Shown here one piece after another: positions 12,401 through 21,197 of a stretch of 64,000 nucleotides of DNA. Each line of letters begins with the position of its first letter. The first letter of the stretch is position 1. Under the pieces are notes generated by a model that did not search any database, was not told the DNA's origin, and worked only from the letters and a program-made list of their open reading frames with translations. A program made the position numbers and the translations under genes. The stretch covers positions 676,501 through 740,500 of the forward strand of contig NZ_CP012154.1 of assembly GCF_001187785.1 (NCBI RefSeq). The letters are read 5' to 3'. Source of the DNA: Wenzhouxiangella marina. GTDB lineage: Bacteria > Pseudomonadota > Gammaproteobacteria > Xanthomonadales > Wenzhouxiangellaceae.

Positions 12401-13257
12401 GCCTTCCGCCCCTGCATGTGCTGATCGAAGACCTGCGCTGGGGCAACCTCAACCTGGGTCGCGCTCGCCTGGAATCCCATCCGTCGGCCGAGGGCGTCGA
12501 GGTGGAACTGATCGACGTCTCCGGCCCGGATCTGAGGCTCAACGGCAACGGGCGCTGGGTGATGCGCGACGGGCGCGCCGAATCGCAGTTCATCGGTCGT
12601 CTGACGACTGACGAAGTCGAAGGGCTGCTCGAATCCGCCGGCTACCAGGCCGCACTGAACGCCGAGCGCACCCAGCTCGAAGTCGATCTGCGCTGGCCGG
12701 GGGCGCCGCTGGATTTCGAGCTTGGTCGTCTGAGCGGTGTGCTGGATCTGCAGATCGCCGATGGCACGATTCCCGAGGCCCGGCCGGGCGCGGGTCGTCT
12801 GCTGGGCCTGGGCAGTCTGACGGCCCTGCCACGTCGCCTGACCCTCGATTTCCGCGATGTCTTCGGCAGCGGACTGAAATTCGATCAGATCGAGGGCCGC
12901 TTCGATCTCGCGGCCGGCTTCGCCCGAACGGACGCCCTGGTCGTCTACTCACCGGCGGCCCGGATCACCATCAGCGGTGACACGGACATGGCGGCCCGCC
13001 GCTACGATCAGCAGGTTCGCGTCGAGCCCGGCATCGGCGGCACCCTGCCGGTGATCGGCGTGCTCGCCGGCGGCCCGGTCGGGGCCGCCGCCGGTCTGGT
13101 GCTGCAGTCGATTCTCGATCGTCCGCTGCGTGGCATCGCCGAGGCCCGCTACACGGTGACCGGGCCCTGGCACGAGCCCCTGATCGAACTGGTCGAGGCA
13201 CGGGTCACCGACGAGGCCGGGGAGGAAACGGTCATCGGGCCACCCCCGCCCGACTGA
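9475..13257 (+). CDS. yhdP: YhdP family AsmA-like envelope protein
   Basis: A 1260-residue protein with a single N-terminal membrane helix (about residues 20-45, AWMLTILAVIIIATAVLVGIG) and a very long periplasmic part of beta-rich AsmA-like repeats. The C-terminal region (GGTLPVIGVLAGGPVGAAAGL, then SILDRPLRGIAEARYTVTGPW) is typical of the family. In E. coli, YhdP is one of the long bridge-like proteins that move phospholipid to the outer membrane. Translation appears to start at the TTG that overlaps the rng stop (TTGA). The rng-yhdP-tldD order is conserved in gammaproteobacteria. Confidence 0.92.
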   Translation: MTRSAAQPSRLRRWLAQLRAWMLTILAVIIIATAVLVGIGRALIPYADELRPWLVQVMSERLGEPVSIGRVEAQWPRLTPKLTLHQVIVGDGADPLLHVDQARLELHLPNLLDSERNLLELIILGLDLVLEEDVEGRWGLRLEGGARLGGEERGDDRMPFGDLAVRDARLSIRARNGLEVSARLTEGDVRRRGPDTLVRGRLVPGQAEGNALEVSLLMSRANGRWQRGRAWLNGQDLLVRQWLAAPWLPESTRLSMEAWADWTDEQGGRLDADLSLDGFEAGAPPLVVELVAGRENRVSTVELVRLDLGVESPTPVARGLAMARHDEDWALAVDWLDLAPVHRLLSPWLSERRAWPERVSGRVEGLQAGWRFDRGLQALEGRLEDLDWRIEPRFPSVSGLSLELGLDGDRPVLTPHGQPRVVWASMFREPIEIERVAGRALLSPLAVELQDVALETAFLAGATHGWLIFNQRKPFVDLYIQADRVGPLDPRRFLPLRYIPPKADAWLNRSMEWVEQASGEVVLHMQAGTRARQIRLGHFECEVEFQGVSIDYWPDWPRASRLAGQASFVGRSMAGRIERGRLGALALDSADLNLGDLTEPELALEIRSGERPGEDVAGLLGELPFEVWQRSLAPMQWSGPVEIDTRMRLPFRRMEDWWLEGEARLREARLRLPDAGLEFEGLSGTVGFDRRALGPATLELAPGPGESSPARLDLVASFAEPAWLQLSGHLNPIRVLAEAGTLADRISGRTDVEVEVSPHDYGGLGIEIESDLSGLSINLPEPLAKPRELAWPSSATLRVDDEEQSLRLRVADWLLGLAERRGASWRAGLRVGTVANQVPGWPALPEHGLSLQGQLDHLNPVAWQRLMRPAVDALDAEIAQDLDAEFDLQIGTLEFGGALIESVDLSLEREASSWHAWLEGPDLAGELIVPVPLDSGRVVVADLQRLSLDPVEPVPESADLASQPLSSQTSSVNPIGLPPLHVLIEDLRWGNLNLGRARLESHPSAEGVEVELIDVSGPDLRLNGNGRWVMRDGRAESQFIGRLTTDEVEGLLESAGYQAALNAERTQLEVDLRWPGAPLDFELGRLSGVLDLQIADGTIPEARPGAGRLLGLGSLTALPRRLTLDFRDVFGSGLKFDQIEGRFDLAAGFARTDALVVYSPAARITISGDTDMAARRYDQQVRVEPGIGGTLPVIGVLAGGPVGAAAGLVLQSILDRPLRGIAEARYTVTGPWHEPLIELVEARVTDEAGEETVIGPPPPD

Positions 13258-13267
13258 ACCCCTTCGA

Positions 13268-13296
13268 TTGAATCGCCGGCCCGGCGCCCGAATATT
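13268..13296 (+). promoter_or_regulatory. possible sigma-70 promoter for tldD
   Basis: TTGAAT (-35, 4 of 6 consensus) and AATATT (-10, 4 of 6) are spaced exactly 17 bp apart in the 79-nt gap between yhdP and tldD. The spacer is GC-rich. This is weak pattern evidence only, but the AT-rich -10 stands out locally. Confidence 0.3.
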
Positions 13297-13336
13297 CGAC
13301 TTCAACATCCACTGCTCAATCCTGGAAGCCTGACTC

Positions 13337-14767
13337 ATGTTCGAACTGGCACGCGCGCAATTGCTGGAACCCACTGGACTGGATCAGTCCGACATCGAGC
13401 GGGCGATTTCCCGTCTGGCCGGTGGCGCGGTGGATTTCGGCGAGCTCTACTTCCAGCGCCGCGTGCGCGAGGGCTGGTCGCTCGAGGACGGCTCGGTCAA
13501 GAGCGGTAACTGGGACGTCGACCAGGGCGTGGGCGTGCGTGCCATCGCCGGCGCCGGCACCGGCTTTGCCTACGCCGACGCGATCACCCTGCCGGCTCTC
13601 CTCGATGCCGCCGACAGCGCGCGTGCCATCGGCCGTCAGGCCGGCGACGGGCGAATCCAGCTGGCCCCCGCCATCGTCACGCCCGAACGCTATCGACGCA
13701 GTGACCCCACCGCCGAAGGGCAATCGGCCGATCGCGTCGAGTTGCTGCGCACGATCGATGCCTATGTTCGGTCCCTCGATCCACGGGTGAGTCAGGTCAG
13801 CGTCAATCTTTCGGCCAGTCATGAAGCCATCCTGGTGGCCGCCAGCGATGGCACCTTCGCCGGCGATGTTCGCCCCCTGGTGCGCCTGGACATCCGGGTG
13901 CTGATGGAAGAGGGGGATCGAAGGGAACAGGGTTTTGCCGGCGGCGGCGGGCGCTATTCCCTGGCTCGACTGCAGGATCCCGAATTCTGGCAGGCGCAGG
14001 CGCGCGAGGCCGTGCGCCAGGCGGAAGTCAATCTGGGCGCAACGGACGCTCCGGCCGGACATCTGACCGTGGTCCTGGGGCCCGGCTGGCCCGGCGTGCT
14101 GCTGCACGAGGCGATCGGTCATGGCCTCGAAGGTGATTTCAACCGCAAGGGCATCTCGGCCTTCAGCAATCGCATCGGCGAGCAGGTGGCCAGCCCGGAG
14201 TGCACGATCGTCGACGACGGCACCCTGGCCGATCGGCGTGGCTCCCTGGCCATCGACGATGAGGGGACGCCGGCCGGCTGCACCACCCTGATCGAGAACG
14301 GGCGCCTGGTCGGCTACATGCAGGACAAACTCAATGCCCGCCTGATGGGCGTGAAGCCGACTGGCAACGGTCGCCGCGAGTCTTTCGCTCATCTGCCCAT
14401 GCCGCGCATGACCAACACCTACATGCTGCCCGGCAAGCACGACCCGGAAGAGATTCTCGCCTCGGTCGAGGACGGCATCTACGCGGTCAATTTCAACGGC
14501 GGACAGGTCGACATCACGTCGGGCAAGTTCGTGTTCGCCGCCTCCGAGGCCTATCGAGTCAAGAACGGCAAGATCGGCCCGGCCATCAAGGGTGCGACCC
14601 TGATCGGCAACGGACCGGATGTGCTCACCCGGGTCGGCATGGTCGGCAATGACCTGGCCCTGGACTCCGGCGTCGGCGTCTGCGGCAAGGAAGGGCAGAG
14701 CGTGCCCGTGGGCGTCGGCCAGCCGACCTTGCGCATCGATGGACTGACCGTCGGAGGAACCCAGTGA
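13337..14767 (+). CDS. tldD: metalloprotease TldD
   Basis: A 476-residue TldD subunit, the catalytic half of the TldD/TldE heterodimeric zinc protease that processes small peptides and antitoxins. The zinc-binding HExxxH motif is visible as [11 protein letters not shown] near residue 257. Other conserved stretches are [30 protein letters not shown] and the C-terminal [26 protein letters not shown]. Its partner pmbA follows directly with overlapping stop and start. Confidence 0.96.
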   Translation: MFELARAQLLEPTGLDQSDIERAISRLAGGAVDFGELYFQRRVREGWSLEDGSVKSGNWDVDQGVGVRAIAGAGTGFAYADAITLPALLDAADSARAIGRQAGDGRIQLAPAIVTPERYRRSDPTAEGQSADRVELLRTIDAYVRSLDPRVSQVSVNLSASHEAILVAASDGTFAGDVRPLVRLDIRVLMEEGDRREQGFAGGGGRYSLARLQDPEFWQAQAREAVRQAEVNLGATDAPAGHLTVVLGPGWPGVLLHEAIGHGLEGDFNRKGISAFSNRIGEQVASPECTIVDDGTLADRRGSLAIDDEGTPAGCTTLIENGRLVGYMQDKLNARLMGVKPTGNGRRESFAHLPMPRMTNTYMLPGKHDPEEILASVEDGIYAVNFNGGQVDITSGKFVFAASEAYRVKNGKIGPAIKGATLIGNGPDVLTRVGMVGNDLALDSGVGVCGKEGQSVPVGVGQPTLRIDGLTVGGTQ

Positions 14768-16140
14768 TGGGCGCGATGAGCAACGGTAGCTCGGCCGAAC
14801 TGCTGGCCAACCCCGAACGCGAGAACGAACTGCTGGTCGGCATCGCCCAGCGCGCCCTCGATCAGGCCCGCGCCGGTGGCGCCGAACAGGCCGAGGTCAG
14901 CGTGTCCTCCAGCCTGAGCCGGGAAGCCGGTGTCCGTCTCGGAGAGATCGAGCTCCTCGAAGAGGCCCGTGACCGCGGCCTGCGCGTGACCGCCTACATC
15001 GGCCAGTGCAGCGGCACGGCCTCGACCGGTGACCTGAGGCCCGAGGTGATCGATCAATGCGTCGAGCGCGCCCTGGCCATCGCCCGTCAGACCCAGCGTG
15101 ACCGAGCCGCCGGCCTGGCCCCGGCCGAGCTGATGGCGCGCGAGTTTCCGGACCTGGATCTCTGGCACCCGAACGATCTCGAGCTCGACCAGCTGGCCGA
15201 GCGTGCGAAGTTGATGGAGCAGGCGGGCCGCGAAGCCGATTCGCGCATCAGCAATTCCGAGGGTGCCAGCGTGTCCAGCGAAGCCAGCCTGTCGGTCTAT
15301 GCGAACACGCACGGTTTCCTGGGCAGTTCACGCTCCACTCGCCACTCCCAGAGCTGCGTGCTGATCGCCGCCGACGAGCAGGGCATGCAGCGTGACTACG
15401 ACTGGGACAGTGCCCGTCGTTTCGACGCGCTCGCGGCCCCCGAGCAGACGGGCCTGGCCGCGGCCGAGCGCACCCTTCGGCGACTGGGAGCCAGGCGCGT
15501 GCCGACGGGCCCGGTGCCCGTGCTCTTTGCCCGCGAAGTGGCGCGCGGTCTGATCGGGCATCTGGTCAGCGCGGTCTCCGGGGGCAATCTCTATCGCCGG
15601 TCCAGTTTCCTGCTGGATGCGGCGGGGCAGGCGATCCTGCCGGCGGGCATCAGCCTGGTCGAGCATCCCCGTCTGCCCGGCGGCTCCGGCTCGTCGGCCT
15701 TCGATGCCGATGGCGTGGCCACTCGCGAGCGCGCCCTGGTGAACCAAGGCGTGCTCGAGCGCTACGTGCTCAGCGCCTACTCGGCACGTCGATTGGGGCT
15801 GGAGACGACCGCCAATGCCGGTGGCGTGCGCAACCTCGTCGTGGAGGCCGACCGCCAGCCCGTCGATGCTCTGATCGAACGGGTCGGGACCGGCCTGCTG
15901 GTCACCGAAGTCATGGGCCAGGGCGTCAATCTGGTCAACGGAGATTACTCGCGCGGGGCGGCGGGCTTCTGGATCGAGAACGGTCGGATCGCCTGGCCCG
16001 TCGAGGAGATCACCATCGCGGGCAATCTGAAGGCCATGCTGGCCGGCATCGTCGGCGTCGGGGACGATATCGACACCCGCCACAACCTCCGCACCGGCGC
16101 CCTGCTGATCGACCGAATGACCGTGGCCGGCCAGAGCTGA
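14767..16140 (+). CDS. pmbA: TldE/PmbA subunit of the TldD-TldE protease
   Basis: A 457-residue TldE/PmbA protein, the non-catalytic partner of TldD. It has no HExxxH motif, as expected. Recognisable stretches include QAEVSVSSSLSREAGVRLG, SGGNLYRRSSFLLDAAGQ and the family C-terminus VNLVNGDYSRGAAGFWIENG with FPVEEITIAGNL-like sequence. I prefer the ATG that overlaps the tldD stop (TGATG), with GGAGG 9 nt upstream; a GTG three bases earlier is also possible. Confidence 0.94.
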   Translation: MGAMSNGSSAELLANPERENELLVGIAQRALDQARAGGAEQAEVSVSSSLSREAGVRLGEIELLEEARDRGLRVTAYIGQCSGTASTGDLRPEVIDQCVERALAIARQTQRDRAAGLAPAELMAREFPDLDLWHPNDLELDQLAERAKLMEQAGREADSRISNSEGASVSSEASLSVYANTHGFLGSSRSTRHSQSCVLIAADEQGMQRDYDWDSARRFDALAAPEQTGLAAAERTLRRLGARRVPTGPVPVLFAREVARGLIGHLVSAVSGGNLYRRSSFLLDAAGQAILPAGISLVEHPRLPGGSGSSAFDADGVATRERALVNQGVLERYVLSAYSARRLGLETTANAGGVRNLVVEADRQPVDALIERVGTGLLVTEVMGQGVNLVNGDYSRGAAGFWIENGRIAWPVEEITIAGNLKAMLAGIVGVGDDIDTRHNLRTGALLIDRMTVAGQS

Positions 16141-16221
16141 GGAGGGCGGTTCTTCGGCCCAGGCAGTCCAGCGGGCAGGAGTCGTCCGCGTCCTGTCTCG
16201 AAGCGAAGCGCCCGCCCGCAA

Positions 16222-16250
16222 TTGACATCCGCGGGTCGCTTGGGTAGGGT
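16222..16250 (+). promoter_or_regulatory. probable sigma-70 promoter
   Basis: A perfect -35 TTGACA is followed by a 17-bp spacer and TAGGGT as -10. The -10 is poor but the -35 and spacing are ideal. It lies 71 bp before the start of the secreted protein and is the only clear promoter-like signal in the 180-nt gap after pmbA. Confidence 0.5.
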
Positions 16251-16320
16251 CCCGTGCCCTTGGGTCGGGTGCCTGAAGTGGGGAGCACTGGGTCCGTCCA
16301 TCCAGCCACCAGGAGTCTCG

Positions 16321-16857
16321 ATGTTCATGATCGATAGAACCCGCATCCTTCGCCGGGCCGGTGCACGCCCTGGCGTCCTGCTGGCGCTGACCCTGCTGTT
16401 GCTGGGCAGCTCCCTGGCCCACGCTGGTGACACCTACATTCTCAGATTGATCAAGTACAACGACCTCGATCAGAACGGCATCAACAACGAGATCAACACC
16501 GGTGTCGGTGAAGCGCCTTCCGGTAATGCGCTGGTCGGCTGGGAATTCCGGATCTACGACAGCGAGGGTGGCCTGGTGGCCCAGGGCACGACCAGCGTCG
16601 AGAACCAGAACGCGAACGGCGATCTGGGCATTCGCGTGAGCTTCCCGGGTCTCGTCTCGGGCCAGGAATACACCGTCTGCGAGTCTCAGCAGCCTGGGTG
16701 GGTCAATACCCAGCCCGGCACCGTGGATCCGACCTACGGTCAGCCTTGCGAGACCCTGACGATCAACTCGACGAGCCTGGTGTTGCGCTTCTTCGGCAAT
16801 TTCAATCAGCTCGAAGCCGAAACGGTGTTCCGGGACCGCTTCGAGAACGTGCCCTGA
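16321..16857 (+). CDS. secreted beta-sandwich (SdrD/SpaA-like) protein
   Basis: A 178-residue exported protein. A signal peptide (RRAGARPGVLLALTLLLLG, cleavage after AHA) is followed by a compact domain with DLDQNGINNE, an acidic calcium-binding-like segment, and VGWEFRIYDSEGGLVAQGTT plus GLVSGQEYTVCESQQPGW. This resembles the prealbumin-like B domains of SdrD/SpaA surface proteins. Two cysteines may pair. The protein ends in ETVFRDRFENVP, the F-x-D-R-F-E motif also seen elsewhere in the window. The start has AGGAG 5 nt upstream. Function unknown. Confidence 0.8.
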   Translation: MFMIDRTRILRRAGARPGVLLALTLLLLGSSLAHAGDTYILRLIKYNDLDQNGINNEINTGVGEAPSGNALVGWEFRIYDSEGGLVAQGTTSVENQNANGDLGIRVSFPGLVSGQEYTVCESQQPGWVNTQPGTVDPTYGQPCETLTINSTSLVLRFFGNFNQLEAETVFRDRFENVP

Positions 16858-16882
16858 GCCTGCCCCGGGACAGCGCCAGCCA

Positions 16883-17122
16883 ATGTACCTGCCACCGCCG
16901 ATCGACCTTCGGCTGCGCCTTGACTGCCCCTTCTGCCACCGACTGACCCTGGCCGAGGAATCCGACTGCGAGCACTGCGACCGGACCCTGCCCGAGCCCT
17001 ACAGGGAGCGAGCGCTGGCCGCCGCGCGCGAGCGCCGGCGCAAGGCCCGGCGAGCCGCCTGGGTGATCATGCCCGCCATGCTGCTGTTGCTCGCCTGGGT
17101 GTTCAGACTGCTGGGCAACTGA
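16883..17122 (+). CDS. small zinc-ribbon membrane protein
   Basis: A 79-residue protein with a CPFC...CEHC double CxxC pair (residues 15-18 and 29-32), likely a zinc ribbon. A strongly basic helix (RERALAAARERRRKARR) follows, then one C-terminal membrane helix (AAWVIMPAMLLLLAWVF). The arrangement suggests an inner-membrane protein with a cytosolic zinc finger. It follows the secreted protein by 25 nt with no obvious ribosome-binding site. I do not recognise a named family. Confidence 0.65.
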   Translation: MYLPPPIDLRLRLDCPFCHRLTLAEESDCEHCDRTLPEPYRERALAAARERRRKARRAAWVIMPAMLLLLAWVFRLLGN

Positions 17123-17296
17123 AACGATCTCACGCCCCTTTCAAGTGAAGCCGGGGCGGTATCGAATCCACAGGGGCCTGGGCGATCACGCAGCGGAGGC
17201 GATCCGGAGCGGTGGTCGGAGCCCCGCGCTGCTGCGATGCTGCAGGAATCGGCGCTACCATCTGTCCTCACTCCCATAAAAGCCAAGGAGACGCTC

Positions 17297-18055
17297 ATGT
17301 TTGCCATGGACAGTGTCGCGCTGGTCACCGGCGCCGCCACCGGGATCGGTCGGGCGATCGCGGAAGTCTTCGCCCGGGAGGGATGTCGGGTCGTGCTTTC
17401 CGATCGGGATGCCCAGCGTGGAGAACAGGCGGCTCGAGCCTTGAAGGAAACGGGTGCCGAGGCGGTCTTCATGACGGCCGATGTGTCCGACCCGGGCGCC
17501 GTGGAGGCCCTGCACGAGCGGATCATGCAGCGCTTCGGTCGTCTCGATGCGGCCTGCAACAATGCCGGTATCGAAGGTGAGCAGGCGCCCACGGCCGAGT
17601 GCAGCCTGGACAACTTCGATCGGGTGATCGGTGTGAATCTGCGCGGCGTCTTCCTTTGCATGAAGGCTCAGCTTGGAATCATGGCCGCGCAGGAGGGGGG
17701 CGGTGCCATCGTCAACATGGCCAGCGTGGCCGGCCTGGTCGGCTTCGCCGGGCTGCCCGCCTATTGCGCCTCCAAGGGCGGGGTGATTCAGCTGACGCGG
17801 GCGGCGGCCCTGGAGTATGCGGAATCACCCGTGCGGGTCAACGCCGTCTGTCCTGGCGCGATCAAGACCGAGATGATCGATCGCATCACACGCGAGGACC
17901 CGGCGGCGGAACGCCAGTTCGCCGCCCTGCATCCGATGAACCGAATGGGCACCGCCGAGGAAGTCGCCGAAGCGGTGGCCTGGCTGTGTTCGCCGCGCTC
18001 CGGCTTCGTGACGGGCCAGGCGCTGGCCGTCGACGGTGGCCTGGTCGCCCGCTGA
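17297..18055 (+). CDS. short-chain dehydrogenase/reductase (SDR family)
   Basis: A 252-residue classical SDR oxidoreductase. The nucleotide-binding motif TGAATGIGRA is at residues 12-21, NNAG near residue 89, the catalytic Ser in NMASVAG and the catalytic Tyr-Lys in YCASK, with the usual PGAIKTEM and GQALAVDGG C-terminal stretches. Acidic SDR next to beta-2 suggests NAD rather than NADP preference. The start ATG has AAGGAG 6 nt upstream. The substrate cannot be assigned. It converges with the yceI-like gene. Confidence 0.9.
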   Translation: MFAMDSVALVTGAATGIGRAIAEVFAREGCRVVLSDRDAQRGEQAARALKETGAEAVFMTADVSDPGAVEALHERIMQRFGRLDAACNNAGIEGEQAPTAECSLDNFDRVIGVNLRGVFLCMKAQLGIMAAQEGGGAIVNMASVAGLVGFAGLPAYCASKGGVIQLTRAAALEYAESPVRVNAVCPGAIKTEMIDRITREDPAAERQFAALHPMNRMGTAEEVAEAVAWLCSPRSGFVTGQALAVDGGLVAR

Positions 18056-18079
18056 TCCGGGCGTGAGCGACCGGCCCGA

Positions 18080-18688
18080 TCAGTCCTGGCGGATGCCTTC
18101 GACGTCGAGCAGGATTTCGACCACCCGGGACTCCGGCCCGAGGTCGTAGTCGATACCGAAGTCGCTCAGGGAGAAGGACGTGCGGCCGTGGAAGCCTCGG
18201 CGATAGCCGCCCCAGGGGTCTTCGCCGGCGCCGACCTGTTCGACTTCGATCTCGATGGCTCGCGTCCGGCCGAGCAGGGTGAGCTCGCCGCGCATCAGGA
18301 AAGCACCGTCAGCGGTGGGCTCGAAGGAGGTCGAGCGGAAATGCGCTTCCGGGTGTGTGTCGGTGTCGAGGAAGTCTTCGCCGCGCAGGTGGTTGTCGCG
18401 CCGCTCGTGATTCGAGTCGATGCTCGCCGTGCGGATGGTGACCTCGACGCTGGAGTTCCGCGGCTCGGCGGGATCGAAGGTGAACGCACCCTCGAAGTCG
18501 TTGAAGCGACCGTACAGCCAGGAGAAGCCGAGGTGGGGGATGCGGAACTGCACGAAGGCGTGCGCGCCGCGCGTGTCGATCTTGTAGTGTTCGGCCGTGG
18601 CCGAGGCTTCGTGTTCGGTGGCTGCGACCGGCGCGACCAGCGCCAGGGCGAAGGCGCCGATCAAGGTCTTCATGAATGTATTCAGCAT
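18080..18688 (-). CDS. YceI family periplasmic protein
   Basis: A 202-residue YceI-like lipocalin-fold protein, predicted periplasmic. A signal peptide covers roughly residues 1-24 (KTLIGAFALALVAPVAATEH). The mature part has IDTRGAHAFVQFRIPHLGFSW, DFEGAFTFDP, SIDSNHERRDNHLRGEDFLD and GELTLLGRTRAIEIEV, all standard YceI stretches. The family binds long isoprenoid-type lipids. The first ATG is supported by GGAGG 6 nt upstream. It is divergent from tpiA. Confidence 0.9.
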   Translation of the reverse strand: MLNTFMKTLIGAFALALVAPVAATEHEASATAEHYKIDTRGAHAFVQFRIPHLGFSWLYGRFNDFEGAFTFDPAEPRNSSVEVTIRTASIDSNHERRDNHLRGEDFLDTDTHPEAHFRSTSFEPTADGAFLMRGELTLLGRTRAIEIEVEQVGAGEDPWGGYRRGFHGRTSFSLSDFGIDYDLGPESRVVEILLDVEGIRQD

Positions 18689-18777
18689 CCGATGCCTCCA
18701 AGGATCGTTGTTGCATGTCGATGGCTGGATTCTGCGACCGGGCCTGCCATCATGGAGTGAAGACGCCGCGATAGCGC

Positions 18778-18806
18778 TTGCGCCGGCTGCGGCCCGCTCG
18801 TATCCT
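18778..18806 (+). promoter_or_regulatory. possible sigma-70 promoter for tpiA
   Basis: TTGCGC and TATCCT (each 4 of 6 consensus) are separated by exactly 17 bp, 38 bp before the tpiA start. It could drive tpiA-secG and perhaps the tRNA and nuo operon beyond. Pattern evidence only. Confidence 0.4.
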
Positions 18807-18843
18807 TTGCGCCCATTCGTAAACCCAAGGGTGGAATTTCGAG

Positions 18844-19593
18844 ATGCGCAAGCGCCTGATTGCCGGAAACTGGAAGATGAACGGCTCCAAGCCGATGGTT
18901 CGAGAGCTCGTCTCGGGCGTGCTCGGGCAGCTCGATCAGGGTCGCTCGGCCGAGGTGCTGCTGATTCCCCCGTTCCCCTATCTTCCCCTGGTTGGCTCCA
19001 TGACCGAAAACACGCCGGTCTTGCTCGGTGGTCAGGACCTCAGCCGCCAGGCCAGCGGCGCGTTCACCGGCGAGGTGTCCGGCGAAATGCTCGCCGAGTG
19101 GGGCTGCAGCCACGTGCTGGTCGGGCATTCCGAGCGTCGCAGCCTGCATGGCGAAGACGATGCGCTGGTGGCCGCCAAGTTCCAGGCGGCCCAGGCCGCG
19201 GGCCTGCAGCCCATCCTCTGTGTGGGCGAAACCCTCGAGGAACGCGAAGCGGGGCAGACCGAAGCCGTGGTTCGGCGCCAGGTTGGAGCCGTGATCGAAG
19301 CGGCCGGCATCGCCGCCTTTGCCCGCGCCGTGGTGGCCTACGAGCCGGTCTGGGCCATCGGTACCGGCCAGACCGCGACGCCGGAGCAAGCGCAGGCAGT
19401 TCATGCATTGATTAGAGCGCAGATCGCTTCAGAGGATGCTACAATAGCCGGCCGGCTTCAGATCCTTTACGGTGGCAGCGTCAAGCCAGACAATGCCTCG
19501 GATCTGTTTGACCGCGAGGATATCGACGGCGGCCTGATCGGTGGGGCGTCGCTGACTGCGGATTCCTTCATGGCCATCTACAAGGCGGCCTGA
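18844..19593 (+). CDS. tpiA: triosephosphate isomerase
   Basis: A 249-residue glycolytic TIM-barrel enzyme. It begins [15 protein letters not shown], with the catalytic Lys in NWKMNG. The catalytic His lies in VLVGHSERR and the catalytic Glu in [13 protein letters not shown]; the phosphate-binding loops [10 protein letters not shown] and GGLIGGASL are intact. It is followed 26 nt later by secG and then tRNA-Leu, an order common in gammaproteobacteria. Confidence 0.98.
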   Translation: MRKRLIAGNWKMNGSKPMVRELVSGVLGQLDQGRSAEVLLIPPFPYLPLVGSMTENTPVLLGGQDLSRQASGAFTGEVSGEMLAEWGCSHVLVGHSERRSLHGEDDALVAAKFQAAQAAGLQPILCVGETLEEREAGQTEAVVRRQVGAVIEAAGIAAFARAVVAYEPVWAIGTGQTATPEQAQAVHALIRAQIASEDATIAGRLQILYGGSVKPDNASDLFDREDIDGGLIGGASLTADSFMAIYKAA

Positions 19594-19619
19594 AGGCGTA
19601 ATACATTGGTTTAAAGGTC

Positions 19620-20084
19620 ATGCTTTACACAATTCTGATCGTTTTTCACGTGGTTCTGGCGGCAGCACTGATCGCCATCGTGCTGGTGCAGCGGGGTCCC
19701 GGTGCGACCATGGGCGCGGCCTTCGGTGCAGGCGCATCCGGCACCGTGTTCGGTTCGCGCGGGTCGGCCAGCTTCCTGAGTCGGACGACCACGTGGCTCG
19801 GCATCGCCTTCTTCGCCATCAGCCTGAGCATGGCGGTGATCGCGGCCCGGTCCATCACCCCGGTGGTGCCGACCGACGATCTCGGCGTGGCCGGAACGGT
19901 GACGGCGCAGCCCGCGGATGCGGAGCCGGCCGGCGCCGACGATGAATTCCTCACCCTGCCGATCGAGGGTGACGAAGCAGTGGCAACCGAGGCGGCCGTC
20001 GATGCGGCTGCCCAGGCTGAGGCCCCGGCGGTTCAGGACGAGACGTCCGAGCCCGTCGAGGCCGAAGAGCCGCCGCAATCCTGA
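19620..20084 (+). CDS. secG: protein translocase subunit SecG
   Basis: A 154-residue inner-membrane SecG with two transmembrane helices. The N-terminal helix (ILIVFHVVLAAALIAIVLVQRG) leads into the cytosolic loop GATMGAAFGAGASGTVFGSRGSASFL, which defines the family. The second helix is around residues 60-80. A long Ala/Glu/Pro-rich tail follows that is not conserved in short SecG proteins. It is 26 nt after tpiA and 38 nt before tRNA-Leu. Confidence 0.95.
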   Translation: MLYTILIVFHVVLAAALIAIVLVQRGPGATMGAAFGAGASGTVFGSRGSASFLSRTTTWLGIAFFAISLSMAVIAARSITPVVPTDDLGVAGTVTAQPADAEPAGADDEFLTLPIEGDEAVATEAAVDAAAQAEAPAVQDETSEPVEAEEPPQS

Positions 20085-20122
20085 GTGGCGCACCCGCTGC
20101 TCTCATGTACGTTTTTAGACTT

Positions 20123-20207
20123 GCCGAAGTGGTGGAATTGGTAGACACGCTGTCTTGAGGGGGCAGTGGCGAAAGCCGTGCCGGTTCGAGTCCGGCCTTC
20201 GGCACCA
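20123..20207 (+). tRNA. tRNA-Leu (anticodon GAG)
   Basis: An 85-nt class II tRNA. The acceptor stem is GCCGAAG with CTTCGGC, discriminator A and encoded CCA. The D-arm contains GTGGAATTGGTAGACAC. The anticodon stem CTGTC/GGCAG encloses loop TTGAGGG with anticodon GAG. A variable arm is present, and the T-loop is GGTTCGAGTCC. Position right after secG matches the secG-leuU arrangement of E. coli. Confidence 0.97.
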
Positions 20208-20304
20208 GAATCGATAAAGCGAGTCGGTCGGCTCCAGCGCGGACACGAGCAGTCCGCCGGGCGCAAGGCCCAGGCCGGCTCGCAGCGAGGAGAGTTGACG
20301 AGAG

Positions 20305-20661
20305 ATGCTGGCTGAATACTTCCCGGTACTGATCTTCCTGGCCGTCGCGGCCGGCATGGGCCTGGTCCTGCTGCTGGCCGGTGGCATCCTGGGGCCCCGC
20401 AATCCATCGAGCGAGAAACTCTCGCCCTACGAGTGCGGCTTCGAGGCCTTCGAGGACTCGCGCATGAAGTTCGACGTGCGCTTCTATCTCGTCGCCATCC
20501 TGTTCATCATCTTCGATCTCGAGATCGCCTTCCTCTTCCCCTGGGCGGTCGTGCTGGATCAGATTGGCGTCACCGGGCTGATCGCCATGGGCGTCTTCCT
20601 GCTCATCCTGGTCATCGGTTTCATTTACGAATGGAAGAAGGGCGCGCTGGAATGGGAATAA
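20305..20661 (+). CDS. nuoA: NADH-quinone oxidoreductase subunit A
   Basis: A 118-residue membrane subunit of complex I with three helices. The first loop carries the family motif [25 protein letters not shown] (residues 34-58) with the redox-sensitive Cys of the ECG segment, followed by [21 protein letters not shown]. It is the first gene of a complete nuoA-N operon. Its 3' end overlaps nuoB by 10 nt. Confidence 0.97.
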   Translation: MLAEYFPVLIFLAVAAGMGLVLLLAGGILGPRNPSSEKLSPYECGFEAFEDSRMKFDVRFYLVAILFIIFDLEIAFLFPWAVVLDQIGVTGLIAMGVFLLILVIGFIYEWKKGALEWE

Positions 20662-21197
20662 GCAATGTAATGCACAACCCGCTGGTCGAAGGCGAGGTTG
20701 ACGACATCCTGCGCCCGGAGGGCGAGAACCCGCTGCTGGAAAAGGGCTTCGTCACCACCAGCGCCGATGCCCTGATCAACTGGGCTCGGACCGGGTCCAT
20801 GTGGCCGATGACCTTCGGTCTGGCCTGCTGCGCCGTGGAAATGATGCATTCGGCCGCCTCGCGCTACGACATCGACCGCTTCGGCGTGATCTTCCGCCCC
20901 AGCCCGCGCCAGTCCGACGTGATGATCGTCGCCGGCACCCTGTGCAACAAGATGGCCCCGGCCCTGCGCAAGGTCTACGACCAGATGCCCGATCCGAAGT
21001 GGGTCATTTCCATGGGCTCCTGCGCGAACGGCGGCGGCTACTACCACTATTCCTACGCGGTGACCCGCGGCTGCGATCGCATCGTCCCGGTCGACATCTA
21101 CGTGCCGGGCTGTCCGCCCACGGCCGAAGCCCTGGTCTACGGCATTCTGCAGCTGCAGAAGAAGATTCGCCGCACCAACACCATCGCACGCTCATGA
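20652..21197 (+). CDS. nuoB: NADH-quinone oxidoreductase subunit B
   Basis: A 181-residue subunit carrying the terminal [4Fe-4S] cluster N2. Ligands are visible as [16 protein letters not shown] and [10 protein letters not shown] chose the ATG inside the end of nuoA ([14 protein letters not shown]), which matches NuoB of related bacteria; an ATG 18 nt later is also possible. The stop overlaps nuoC as ATGA. Confidence 0.96.
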   Translation: MGISNVMHNPLVEGEVDDILRPEGENPLLEKGFVTTSADALINWARTGSMWPMTFGLACCAVEMMHSAASRYDIDRFGVIFRPSPRQSDVMIVAGTLCNKMAPALRKVYDQMPDPKWVISMGSCANGGGYYHYSYAVTRGCDRIVPVDIYVPGCPPTAEALVYGILQLQKKIRRTNTIARS

